DNA from: Cephalotus follicularis
Lineage: Eukaryota; Streptophyta; Magnoliopsida; Oxalidales; Cephalotaceae
Direction: 5' to 3'
Length of the DNA: 64,000 nucleotides
NCBI GenBank assembly: GCA_001972305.1
Contig: BDDD01000313.1
Coordinates: 1-64,000, forward strand
Part shown: piece by piece, positions 22,373-32,311 of the stretch
How positions within the stretch are numbered: the stretch's first letter is position 1
How the letters are laid out: the number at the start of each line of letters is the position of its first letter
Program-made: the position numbers and the translations under genes
The notes under the pieces: model-generated
Database searches by the model: none
What the model saw: only the letters and a program-made list of their open reading frames with translations
Told to the model about the DNA's origin: nothing

Positions 22373-23522
22373 TGTTGACATTTATGTCTCAATCCTAGTT
22401 TTGATGATAACATATTTTTGTTTAACAAAGTTTCTTTATGTGCAAGAAAAAGATAGAATGTGCAAAACAGCAAGAAAATTGCAGAAACAACTTAAAGCGT
22501 CGACGCTCAGGAAGTAAGCGTCAGCGCTTTGTGCAACCGTCGAAGCAAGGAACAAAGCGTCAACCGTTGAAGCGTTTCGAGGAAAGGAGTAAGTGTCCAA
22601 ACCATCAACGCTTAAATGAAAGCGTCAGCGCTTTAAATCAAAGCGTCTGCGCTTTGACACCATTTGTTAGCGGTTAAAACCAGAGATTTCTTAGAGCTAA
22701 TCAATTTGACAAAAGCGGCAACGCTCAACACAAAGCGTTAGCACTTTGAGAAAACGGTCGACTCCAAAATCCAGAACGCCAGCGCTTTGACCAGACAATT
22801 CAAATTTGAATCGCCCAACGGTCATATAAGCGGCAACGCTTTGAGGCAAACTGTCGACGCTTTGCTCGGCTGGAAAATTTTCTGACAGAGTTTTAATGCG
22901 TCGTTTTTGAAGCAACAAATTTCAAGACATATCCAATGGATTTATGAAGCAAGAAACGGCTATAAACAAGAAGTTTTGAAGAGAGAACATAACAAATATA
23001 CAAGTGAACATACAAAAAAAGATCAATCAACCAAAAACACTACAAGCATTCAAAATCAACAAGTCTCTTTCAAAAGCTCTAGTCTTGTGTCTTAGCTTAT
23101 ATTTGTTCCCACTTAGATTGAGAGATATTATCTTGTAAAATCCAACATTTGAGAGGTTAAGAACAAACATTATTCTTTTTACACTTTGATTGTAATAGAT
23201 GAGTGAACCCTAAGAGAGATTGGGGAGTAAACCGAAAGAGGATTGTAAGTGATTGAGGTCAATCACAAAGGTGTACCGAATAGCACCCGAAATTTTAATC
23301 GGAGACTAGTGGAAACTCAAGGAGATCCTTGGAAAAAGTGGACGTAGGTAAGAGTTAAGCCGAACCACTCTAAAACCGTGTTTACAAATTCTCTAACTCT
23401 CTCTCTTTAAATTAGTTAACTTATTTGCTTTTGATTGCACATATATATTGTTCATTGATTTTAACTTTGATTTGTAAAAAGTTAATTAAATTTTTAGAAA
23501 CTACAATTCACTTATTCTAACA
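22373..23522 (+). mobile_element. SIRE-like Ty1/copia element, 5' LTR
   Basis: It begins TGTTGACATTTATGTC and ends TTATTCTAACA. It is a near-duplicate of 26907-28042, about 1150 bp long. Bases 22498-22862 hold a dense set of AAAGCGTC..CGCTTT words. A TATA-like TATAAAC is at 22961. The usual tRNA-Met primer-binding site is missing: sequence after the LTR enters gag within a few bases, so a deletion removed the leader and gag start. Confidence 0.88.
22961..22967 (+). promoter_or_regulatory. Probable TATA box of the SIRE-like 5' LTR
   Basis: TATAAAC in an ACGGCTATAAACAAGAAG context, conserved at the same place in the other LTR (27495-27501). It is the only TATA-like word downstream of the palindrome cluster. 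Confidence 0.45.
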
Positions 23523-24386
23523 GTGAAATGGTGAGAAAAATTCTTAGGTGCTTGCCAAGGTCTTGGATGCCGAAAGTTACCACAATTGAAGAAGTAAAGA
23601 ATCTCAACGTCCTTCCGCTGGAGGATCTTCTAGGGTCACTAATGACCCATGAGATTTCGATGCAAAAGAAAGATGATGAGGAAGAGAAGGAGAAAAAGAA
23701 AAAGAAGATAGTGGAATTGAAATCATCTCTAATCGAAGATTTCGAGGACGATGATGATAGTGAAGAGCTAGCCTCATCAAACGAAAATTCAAGAAGTTCC
23801 TAGCTAGCAAGAAGAAGTTTGGTGGAAAGCCAAACAAGAAGGTCTATCAAAAGGGAGAATCAAGTAAGTTAGAAGAGATCATTTGCTTCGAGTGCAACAA
23901 ACCGGAGCACTACAAAAGCGATTGCCCACGGCTCAAAAAGAAGGATCTCTTGAAGAAAAAGAAGAAAGCTATGATCGCGACATGGGATGATAGTGATGAG
24001 TCTAGCTCAGATGAAGACTCAAATGAAGAAGTGGCTCAAATAGCTTTGATGGCCTTGGAGGAAGAAGAAGAGGAAGAAAGCGATGAGGTAACCTATGATG
24101 AACTTGTCTTAGTCGTAGAGAAATATAGTTCCATGATTGCATCTTTAAAGAAAAAGGTCAAGACCTTAGTAAATGAAAACGAGGAACTTAAATCAATTAA
24201 TTTGGCTAAAGAAGATAACTCAAACGAATTGAAGTTGATCTTCTAAAGAATGAAGTAGCATATTTAGAGAAGGAAAATAGAAGACTTAAGGAAGAAATAG
24301 ACGCATTAAAGAAAACTTTCTCAAAGTTTTCTAATAGTAGTGAAAAGCTTGAAAACCTTCTTGGTATGCAAAGATATGTTTTTGAT
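23523..24386 (+). pseudogene. SIRE-like gag fragment with zinc knuckle, broken
   Basis: Gag of Ty1/copia. Frame 23528-23803 encodes RKILRCLPRSWMPKVTTIEE and LEDLLGSLMTHEISMQKKDD, the C-terminal part of the gag core, with an acidic/Lys-rich tail. After a frame break near 23800 comes the zinc knuckle CFECNKPEHYKSDC (about 23885-23925), then a Lys-rich and a Glu/Asp-rich stretch and a coiled-coil-like segment. The N-terminal half of gag is absent. Near 24386 the reading passes directly into RNase H, so protease, integrase and RT are deleted. Confidence 0.85.
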
Positions 24387-24830
24387 GCCGACTTCAGAGG
24401 ATACAAAGTAGATAGAAAAAGTACAAGTGGCACTTGTCAATTCTTAGGCAATATGCTTATTTCTTGGTTTAGCAAGCAACAAAATTCAGTAGCACTTTCT
24501 ACTACCGAAGCTGAATACATTGCCGCGGGAAGTTGTTGCACTCAAATCATGTGGATGAAACAACAACTTCTTGACTATGGTTTTAATTTTGAGAAAGTGC
24601 CAATTAGGTGTGATAAGTACAATTTGTCTAGGAAAAAATCATATACATCATTCTAGGACAAAACATATTGATATTAGGTATTACTTTATAAAAGACCATA
24701 TTGAGAAAGGAGACATTGAATTAGTCTTCATTCCGACTCAAAAACAAGTCACGAACATTTTCACAAAACCTCTAGACGAACAAACTTTCTCCAAATTTAG
24801 AATGGAATTAGGTTTGTGTGAAATTGAATG
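24387..24830 (+). pseudogene. SIRE-like RNase H C-terminal end, broken
   Basis: Bases 24387-24656 encode ADFRGYKVDRKSTSGTCQFL and ALSTTEAEYIAAGSCCTQIM, the hallmark copia RNase H end including the conserved Glu of the TEAEY motif. After a frameshift near 24650 the frame to 24830 gives RTKHIDIRYYFIKDHIEKGD and IFTKPLDEQTFSKFRMELGL, the usual polyprotein end. Only the last part of pol remains. The junction with gag falls in the codon at about 24384-24386, where both parents carry a GAT-like Asp codon, suggesting a short-homology deletion. Confidence 0.88.
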
Positions 24831-25177
24831 ATTAATATGATTGTATATGTGTATATTCTTTGCTTAAATTGCTTGTATATTGTGTGTTGCATCATTTGCA
24901 TTCATTCATACGCATTTTCGAAAAAATCAGCAAAAAACAGAGCAAAGCGCCGATGCCTGGAATTAAAGCGACAGAGCTTTACACAAAAATTAGGGTTCAA
25001 ATCAGGGGAATTAATCAAAGTGTCGACGCTTTAGTCGTATTTTAAAACAGAAAGCGCCGTCTGCCAACCCATTTTAACCCTAAAATCTCAAATCCCTAAC
25101 TCACAAACACTGTCTCTGGCGATTTCGAACCATCTCACTACCGAAAATCGTTATTAAACCTCAAACAATCACCAAAT

Positions 25178-26407
25178 ATGCCTAATACCAAGAACATTGA
25201 AGCTGAGGAAGGGTCTAGAAAGAAGAGAAAATCGGTTGGATGCAAGAACAAGGGTGGAAGCACACTGCCAGCCCAACCAGAGGCGACTCCTTTACTCCCA
25301 AGGTATCCCGAAGCCTACTTCAATCGTAAAATAGACTTTGATTTTTGCAACAATGAGGGTTTCCCCATTGTTGAGTGGTTAAGTGCACAAGGATTAGAAC
25401 CTCTATTTTCAATTAATTTGCCTAGTTATCCTGAGCTAATCAAGGAATTTTATGTTCATATACTAGCTACCTCTATGGTAGATTTAACCACAAAAATTAA
25501 GAATTCGGAGATAGCGTTTGATGTGCCAACTTTAGCAAACATCCTAGGAATCCCACGTGAAGGTCCAAGAGGATGGAATCAAAGGAATTGGCTTGTAAAT
25601 GAGAACTTTGATAAGGTAGAGTGTGTCAAATTGCTGTTCGGTGAAAATGTCGACTTTATGCAAAGAGTGTACACTAGGAACCTTAGCCTACATCATAGGT
25701 TCCTATATCGTGTTGTCGCCACACACATTTTACCTAAGGCTGGAGGGTTTGATGAGGTAACACACATGGAGGCCTACACTATGTATCACCTCATCACTGG
25801 TAAAAAGATCAATGCGCCCTACCTAATAATCAACCATATGAACGCAATCCATGATCGAGAGAATGCTAGACTAGGCTACAGTAACATCATCACCAAAATC
25901 CTTCTATTTTTTGAAATTGACCTAACTGGAGAGATACATCACCCACTCCAAAGTGTAGACAAGCTAGGAAAGGGAACTCTAGGAAGAATGGGGTTCAAGA
26001 AACATAAGAGACTTGGGACATGGATCCCTATGGAGGAGGACTCGAATAGAGTCGTTGAAGAAGAAGGAGAAGCGAAAATGGGTAATGAAGCTCAAGCTGA
26101 AGCAAGAGAGCCCCAAGAGGAGCCCACACCAAATATCAACCTGCCAAACACTAAACTCAAAGAAATCTTGGAGGCAATTAAAGGCCTACAGCAAAATGTC
26201 CAAGAAATGAAAGTGAATGTTGAAACAATTAAAAGAAGGCAAAAGAGGATGGCAAAGAGATTTGGGGAAACAGGAATAATTGGCAACGAAGGCCTTATCT
26301 CCTCTTCAAGCCAAGATGACGATGACATTCAGCGAGATGATGAAGGGACGGATGACTTGGAGGGTGATATGGTTGGAGATAATGAAGACACTCCGATGGG
26401 CGATTGA
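25178..26407 (+). CDS. Extra ORF of the SIRE-like element (putative plant transposon-protein domain), 409 codons, intact
   Basis: An uninterrupted frame of 409 codons between the pol end and the 3' LTR, where SIRE/Maximus-type elements carry an additional ORF. It starts with a basic segment (RKKRK at residues 14-18, possible nuclear signal). Residues about 45-290 have FNRKIDFDFCNNEGFPIVEW, ELIKEFYVHILATSMVDLTT, DVPTLANILGIPREGPRGWN and LYRVVATHILPKAGGFDEVT, which I recognise as the widespread domain of putative plant transposon proteins (Transposase_32-like). A coiled-coil-like stretch (about 325-365) and an acidic tail follow. The function of this family is not established. The host element cannot move by itself because pol is deleted. 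Bases 24831-25177 are the upstream leader and contain two GCGTCGACGC-like words. Confidence 0.72.
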   Translation: MPNTKNIEAEEGSRKKRKSVGCKNKGGSTLPAQPEATPLLPRYPEAYFNRKIDFDFCNNEGFPIVEWLSAQGLEPLFSINLPSYPELIKEFYVHILATSMVDLTTKIKNSEIAFDVPTLANILGIPREGPRGWNQRNWLVNENFDKVECVKLLFGENVDFMQRVYTRNLSLHHRFLYRVVATHILPKAGGFDEVTHMEAYTMYHLITGKKINAPYLIINHMNAIHDRENARLGYSNIITKILLFFEIDLTGEIHHPLQSVDKLGKGTLGRMGFKKHKRLGTWIPMEEDSNRVVEEEGEAKMGNEAQAEAREPQEEPTPNINLPNTKLKEILEAIKGLQQNVQEMKVNVETIKRRQKRMAKRFGETGIIGNEGLISSSSQDDDDIQRDDEGTDDLEGDMVGDNEDTPMGD

Positions 26408-26906
26408 GCTCATGCATATCATGATTTGTTATGCATGTTATGATTATGTATTGCTTTGTTGTGAAAAACATTTTATGGTTTGTGCTATTAAAGATTGTAA
26501 TGTGAACTTATGATGTAATCAACAACTCTGTAAAATTTCATTATGCATTTTATCTAATGTGAATGATATTGTGTTAATGTATTGAATTGTATTAATGAAT
26601 GTTTGGTGTGCAATGACAATGATTCAAAGTTATAGTGACATTGCTTTATAACTATAAATAGTTTTAATTGTAAGAAACTCAATCCTTTTTTAAATGATAA
26701 CAAAAAGTGGGAAAAAGTATAAGAAAAGATGGGAAATAATGACAAGTAAACACCCACTGTTTAACTAAGGGGGAGATATTGAATTAAGGGGGAGCATGTG
26801 TACATAAACATGTTTTATTTGTACATACTTGTGCATTATTGTTATATTACTTAAAACTTGTGTTTAAAATGAAGCAAATTTTGTCATCATCAAAAAAGGG
26901 GGAGAT
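26408..26906 (+). mobile_element. SIRE-like 3' untranslated region with polypurine tracts
   Basis: AT-rich spacer ending in AAAAAAGGGGGAGAT (26892-26906) directly before the 3' LTR, the polypurine tract that primes plus-strand synthesis. Two more AAGGGGGAG words at 26768 and 26787 look like secondary tracts, a common SIRE feature. Confidence 0.8.
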
Positions 26907-28042
26907 TGTTGACATTTATGTCTTAATCCTAGTTTTGATGATAACATATTTGTGTTTAACAAAGTTTCTTTATGTGCAAGAAAAAGATAGAATGTGCAAA
27001 ACAGCAAGAAAATTGTAGAAACAACTTAAAGCGTCGACACTCAGGAAGTAAGCGTCAGCGCTTTGTGCAACCGTCAAAGCAAGGAATAAAGCGTCAACCG
27101 TTGAAGCGTTTCGAGGAAAGGAGTAAGTGTCCAAACCGTCAACGCTTAAATGAAAGCGCCAGTGCTTTAAATCAAAGCGTCTGCGCTTTGACACCATTTG
27201 TCAGCGGTTAAAACCAGAGATTTCTTGGAGCCAATCAATTTGACAAAAGCGGCGACGCTCAACACAAAGCGTCAGCGCTTTAAGGAAACGGTCGACTCCA
27301 AAATCCAGAATGCCAGCGCTTTGACCAGACAATTCAAATTTGAACTGCCCAACGGTCATATAAGTGGCGACGCTTTGAGGCAAACTGTCAACGCTTTGCA
27401 CAGCTGAAAAAATTTCTGACAGAGTTTTAATGCATCGTTTTTGAAGCAACAAATTTCAAGACACATCCAAGGGATTTATGAAGCAAGAAACGGCTATAAA
27501 CAAGAAGTTTTGAAGAGAGAACATAGCAAATATACAAGCGAACATACAAAAAAAGATCAATCAAGCAAAAACACTACAAGCATTCAAAATCATCAAGTCT
27601 CTTTCAAAAGCTCTAGTCTTGTGTCTTAGCTTATATTTGTTCCCACTTAGATTGAGAGATATTATCTTGTAAAATCCAACCTTTGAGAGGTTAAGAACAA
27701 ACATTATTCTTTTTACACTTTGATTGTAATATGGGAGTGAACGCTAAGAGAGATTGGGGAGTGAACCCAAAGAGAATTGTAAGTGATTGAGGTCAATCAC
27801 AAAGGTGTATCGAATAGCACCCGAAATTTTATTCGAAGACTAGTGGAAACTCAAGGAGATCCTTGGGAAAAGTGGACGTAGGCAAGAGTTAAGCCGAACC
27901 ACTCTAAAACCGTGTTTGCAAATTCTTAAACTCTCTCTTTAAATTAGTTTACTTATTTGCTTTTGATTGCACATATATATTGTTCATTGATTTTAACTTT
28001 GATTTGTAAAAAGTTAATTAAATTTTTAGAAACTACAATTCA
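26907..28042 (+). mobile_element. SIRE-like Ty1/copia element, 3' LTR
   Basis: Near-identical to 22373-23522, including the palindrome cluster (27028-27395) and the TATAAAC at 27495. The last 12 or so bases (CTTATTCTAACA) are missing and replaced by a run of 17 C at 28044-28060, after which the interrupted Athila-like gag resumes. The few differences between the LTRs point to a relatively recent insertion. Confidence 0.85.
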
Positions 28043-28043
28043 T

Positions 28044-28060
28044 CCCCCCCCCCCCCCCCC
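28044..28060. repeat. Homopolymer C tract (17 bp)
   Basis: Pure C run at the junction between the SIRE-like 3' LTR and Athila gag. Its length may be unreliable in the assembly. Confidence 0.9.
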
Positions 28061-28626
28061 GCCACAAAACCAATTTCAAAATCAACAGTCACCTGGATTG
28101 TTAAACCAAAGGGAAGATACGTCTAGGATTTCTTCGTTACAAAAGAGCATAGAGCTTCTCATGAGCACTGTAATGACTAGTCAGCATAACATGGAGAAGC
28201 AAATTTCACAGCTTGCATATGCTCTACATGAAAAAGAGAAAGGCAAGATGCCTTCTCAGCCAAACCCGAATCCAAGGAATACCATGAACCATTCTGCTCA
28301 CACCCAACTGACATCGAATCCGCAAGTCTCCTCTTCCTCCCCAGGCCCATCAAAAATAAGTTTTTGTCCTAAGAAGTGGAAATGAATACCAACCAGCAGA
28401 TCAAACCGAAAATGTGAGTGAGTAGTTGGAAGAGTCCTCGGCGCAAGACAAATTAAACAAACCATTGGTTGACTCCTTTGTGCAAAAAACGAATTTAAGC
28501 GCCCAAGATGAATCGAGGAAGGAGCAAGAAGACGAGAGGAAGGAACAACCAATGGCAGTACCCGCGAGTTCATATGATTCACCAGTTCCTTTTCCAAAAA
28601 GATAGCAAAATAAGAAAGCCCAAGCG
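28061..28626 (+). pseudogene. Athila-like gag, C-terminal part, broken
   Basis: Continuation of the gag cut at 22372: QNQFQNQQSPGLLNQREDTS, ISSLQKSIELLMSTVMTSQH and NMEKQISQLAYALHEKEKGK, then Pro/Asn/Ser-rich linker. The LE..M...M.....QI.QLA pattern is the usual end of Athila/Tat gag, just upstream of protease. In-frame stops near 28385 and 28424 break it. Confidence 0.8.
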
Positions 28627-29477
28627 ATGGAAAAGATCATCAAAACATTTAAGCAAGTCAAAATCAATATTCCATTGCTAGAAGCCATTGAGCAGATGCC
28701 CTCTTACACAGAAGTCCTAAAAGACTTATGCATGAAAAAGAGGATCCTTCAGACTCCGAAGAAGGCTTTCTTGGCAGCCAATATCAGTGCGATATTTTCG
28801 CAACCCATGGTTCAAAAGTATAAAGACCCTAGCTGCCCAACAATCTCTTGTGTTATTGGAAACACCAAAATTGAACATGCGCTGCTCGATTTAGGAGCGA
28901 GTGTGAATTTGTTGCCATCATCGGTTTACGAGAAGCTTGGTTTAGGAGAGTTGCGACCGACCACGATGACTTTGCAAGTAGCGGATAGATCTGTAAAAGT
29001 GCCGAGAGGAAAAATTGAGGATGTTTTAATAAAGGTTGGTGAGTTTTTCTTTCCTGTCGACTTTATCGTTTTAGATACCCAGGCTATTGCAAATCTCAAT
29101 TATCAAATCCTAGTTATCCTTGGTAGACCATTCCTAGCGACTAGCAATGCTCTGATAAATTGTCAAAATGGTCTGATGAAGTTAAGTTTTGGAAACACGA
29201 CAGTGGATTTTAATGTCTTCCGTTTGGGAAAGCATCCAGTTGACTTCGATAAAGTGAACACAATACATTCAATTCCCGACCACATTGATACGCACATTGA
29301 CATTGATTTTGATGAAAATTTCAATGAGCCTATGCGGGAATTAGTGGATATCGATGGAGGGAATTTCTTTGATGTGTTTAGCATGCAGCCATTAGAGCCA
29401 GTGGGCCCCTTGTCCACATCTCTTCCTAAACCATCAATAGAAGAGCCTCTGAAACTTGAATTGAAAGAATTGCCCTT
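28627..29477 (+). pseudogene. Athila-like aspartic protease region
   Basis: The frame gives FKQVKINIPLLEAIEQMPSY and FLKDLC-like text (KDLCMKKR), the gag-protease linker of Athila/Tat elements. HALLDLGASVNLLPSSVYEK follows, with the retropepsin triad D-L-G (Asp-Ser/Thr-Gly in active enzymes), then VILGRPFLATSNALINCQNG, the second conserved protease block. The frame runs on to 29508 only by entering an inverted LTR fragment, so RT, RNase H and integrase are missing. The first about 280 codons look intact apart from the triad change. Confidence 0.8.
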
Positions 29478-30271
29478 CGTTCACGAATTTCATATGATAA
29501 AAATTTGATTGAAAGAATTAAATTTATAGCCGTAAGTGCACGGATCATGCAATATCGGGTCGAATGCTAGGAAACCACTTATACTAGTTATAATTTATCC
29601 AACCTAGGCGAAATATACCAAATATGAAACAAATTATCAAAAGCTACTCCTAAATATGCAAAAAATAAATTAATTTACTAAAACATGGAGAAAGGCGTCG
29701 ACTCTTTGTCAAGGCGTCGACGTGAATAAAATTAAAGTAAGCAAACAATTAAATGTAAAAGAAATAAATAAAACAGAATGAAATATACAAATTAAAGTTG
29801 GTTTTAGGGTATAGAAACTCACCATAGATTATATTGAACAATTCACTTACTTGAACGATCAAACCTTGATAACCAACGGCAGCTAGGTCGATACGGAATG
29901 CGACTGTGATGACAAATCGTATGAGTAGTCATGCTAGGTCTATACGGAGTGTGTTCGGCGTGACAAACCGTATGAGTAAACTCCATTGATTGCGTCAAAA
30001 ACCATTTATTCAGCAACTTTCATGTTCACCGACAAAGTGTTTGTGGATTTTAATCAGACAGATAAAGTGTGTGTGAAGGCAGAAAATTGAAGAACAAAAT
30101 AAAGCTTTAAGGATTTTTATTGATGAATTAAAACAATACAATCTAGGCTTTGTTCTAACTCAAAGACCTTAACAAATTAGCTAAAAAACATTAAGAAAAC
30201 AAACCTAAAAACTGGACAAAGAAAAGAAAAAGGGAGGCGGCTACTCTGTGTTTGCGTCTTCGCGTGCTGCC
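29478..30271 (-). mobile_element. Inverted Athila-like LTR fragment
   Basis: The reverse complement resembles 18560-19433 of the 5' LTR: TTCACGAATTT, GCCGTAAGTGCACGG, CACTCCGTAT-type repeats (29900-29980 in reverse) and the CACACACTTT..AGGCAG segment. It covers U5 and part of R in opposite orientation and lacks U3, which is cut at 30272 by a gypsy LTR start. It contains GGCGTCGACTCTTTGTCAAG at 29696. It may be a separate insertion or the product of an inversion. Confidence 0.78.
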
Positions 30272-30314
30272 TGTAATACCCCGTCTGTCCAATGTAAACT
30301 TTTCGGACTTTTGT
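30272..30314 (+). mobile_element. 43-bp gypsy LTR tip
   Basis: TGTAATACCCCGTCTGTCC has the form of a plant gypsy LTR start but is cut after 43 bp by the start of LTR B. Its partner end was not found. Confidence 0.4.
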
Positions 30315-31346
30315 TGTAACACCCCCGGTCGGGGACCGGGATGTCACATCTAGCTAATCTTACGAAATCATATTAAGATAAACTTATCACTTACTCATAG
30401 CATTAAAATAAAATAAAAAATCCAGAAAGAATATCATATCTCAAATGTTGTTTAAAAAAACCCTAAATAATCCCTAAAGGTCCACACATGACCAAAATAG
30501 AGCAACTGAAATAAGATAAATAAATACTATCTAATCTCCAAATTTTTTGGTGGAACACTCATCACGCTGTTCCCTGATGTCCCTGAATACCTACCGCATG
30601 GAAAACAAAAACGCGGCTGAGCAAACCTCAGTACGGATAAAGAATATAAAATAGATTACGAAAATCGTTTAGCAACAATAATATATCAAACAACATTGCG
30701 AAATGATTAAAAGAGATGATTATATATAAAATTTCTCAAATATGAAAATCATTTAGCAAACGATAATAATATATCAAACAACATTTTCATATTTGCTCGG
30801 ATCAAACATACTTACGAAATCAAAATCAAAACTCATTTAATATTGCGAAATGATTAAAAGAGATGATTATATATATAATTCATATTTTATTTATTTAACA
30901 TTAATACTACTAAAATTCCATATTTTTACTCATAAAATATATATGGAATTTATTTCAAAAAAAAATCGAAGGAACTTAATCAAAAACAAAAATCCGTACT
31001 CGTTCATAAAAATAATACTGAACTTGTTCCAAAAAGATCGAAATGAGATAATCAAGAATGAGAAATCCGTACCTTACGTAATTACCAAAATTAACCTCAA
31101 CAGTTGCTCAAAATTCACTAGACAGCCCATCGATTGATACCAAAATCTAAAAGATGCAAAACCAAACAAAATCAGAAATTGGAATTTTCTGCTAAAGCGT
31201 CGACTCTTCACAAAAACAAAGGAGGATGGCGTCGACGCTTTGCATGAATATTTGACGGAAGATGTGGTTTAACAACACAGAGCATATACACTGCGTTTAA
31301 AACAAAACAAAATAGAGTTCACTAATTTTCTGTGTAACTCCACTAC
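30315..31346 (-). mobile_element. Element 'B' left LTR, first part
   Basis: It begins TGTAACACCCCCGGTCGGGG. Bases 30315-30483 match 51709-51872 almost perfectly, identifying the pair of LTRs of one element whose gag is on the minus strand. GCGTCGAC words are at 31197 and 31230. It is interrupted at 31347 by LTR C, and I infer that it resumes near 48960 and ends GGGGTATTACA at 50135. Confidence 0.7.
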
Positions 31347-32311
31347 TGTAACACCCCCAGTTCGGGATCGGGATGTCACCCCCGATTCCGAGTCGGGTTG
31401 TCACTCAAAACTGAACTAAAAGAAACATATCAGAATGTCTTAATCCTATGTCATTAAAAACTGTATAAAGTCTCCAATTAAAGCTGATAAAGGAAAAAGT
31501 CTCATATTCAAGACTTAAATTTTGCTCATAATCAATTTTATCTCCAAGTTAACACGTGGTGGTCTAAACATAATCGTGAACATAACATTATCTGAAAATC
31601 ATAATCTAATAATCATAACATTACTAAAAGAAATCATATCCTAAAATGTCCTCAAGCCATAGGTGTTCCTCTCATCACACAGTTTCCCCAAAGCTCCAGA
31701 TAACCTACCGCATGGAAACAAAAACGCGGCTGAGCAAACCTCAGTATGGATATAGAATCATAAAACAGTTTACGAATAAAACGGTTTACAATACGAAACA
31801 AAAGGGTTACGAAACAAAACGGAAACAATATACGAATTAAAACAGTTTATAAAATAGAACAAAACATTTTACAAAACAACACAATACTGATAAGTCTACG
31901 AAATCCTAATAACCGATGAAGCTGAAGGTAGTAACTTTTAAACAATTCCTGTAAAAGTAGACATAAAACATTTTATAACAAAGCGAAATGAAGCGGATCA
32001 GTTTACGAAACGAAACAATACAAATCTTTTACATAAACAGAACAATTCATAAATAATTCAAATTTATGCAATTGAAATAGTATTCATGCAAAACATATAC
32101 ATATATAGATTCACAAGTCAGCATAAAGTGAAAAATATATATATCTGAGCATTTCAACCTTTTCCAAATCTATGTTTAATACTGAGATATGCAATATTGG
32201 ATTAAATACATATATATATATATATATGCAAGGGGTTTGCAAAGCCCACATGCTCTGACGGAAAGACGTGTACGGTACTACACAATCAATCCCAAACATG
32301 AATATGTATAT
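31347..32311 (-). mobile_element. LTR 'C', left part
   Basis: It begins TGTAACACCCCCAGTTCGGG and is related to B: both share the ACCTACCGCATGGAAA and AACGCGGCTGAGCAAACCTC segments. It is interrupted at 32312 by element D, with TATAT at 32307-32311 duplicated at 46261-46265. A short TATATATA tract lies at about 32210-32227. Confidence 0.7.
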
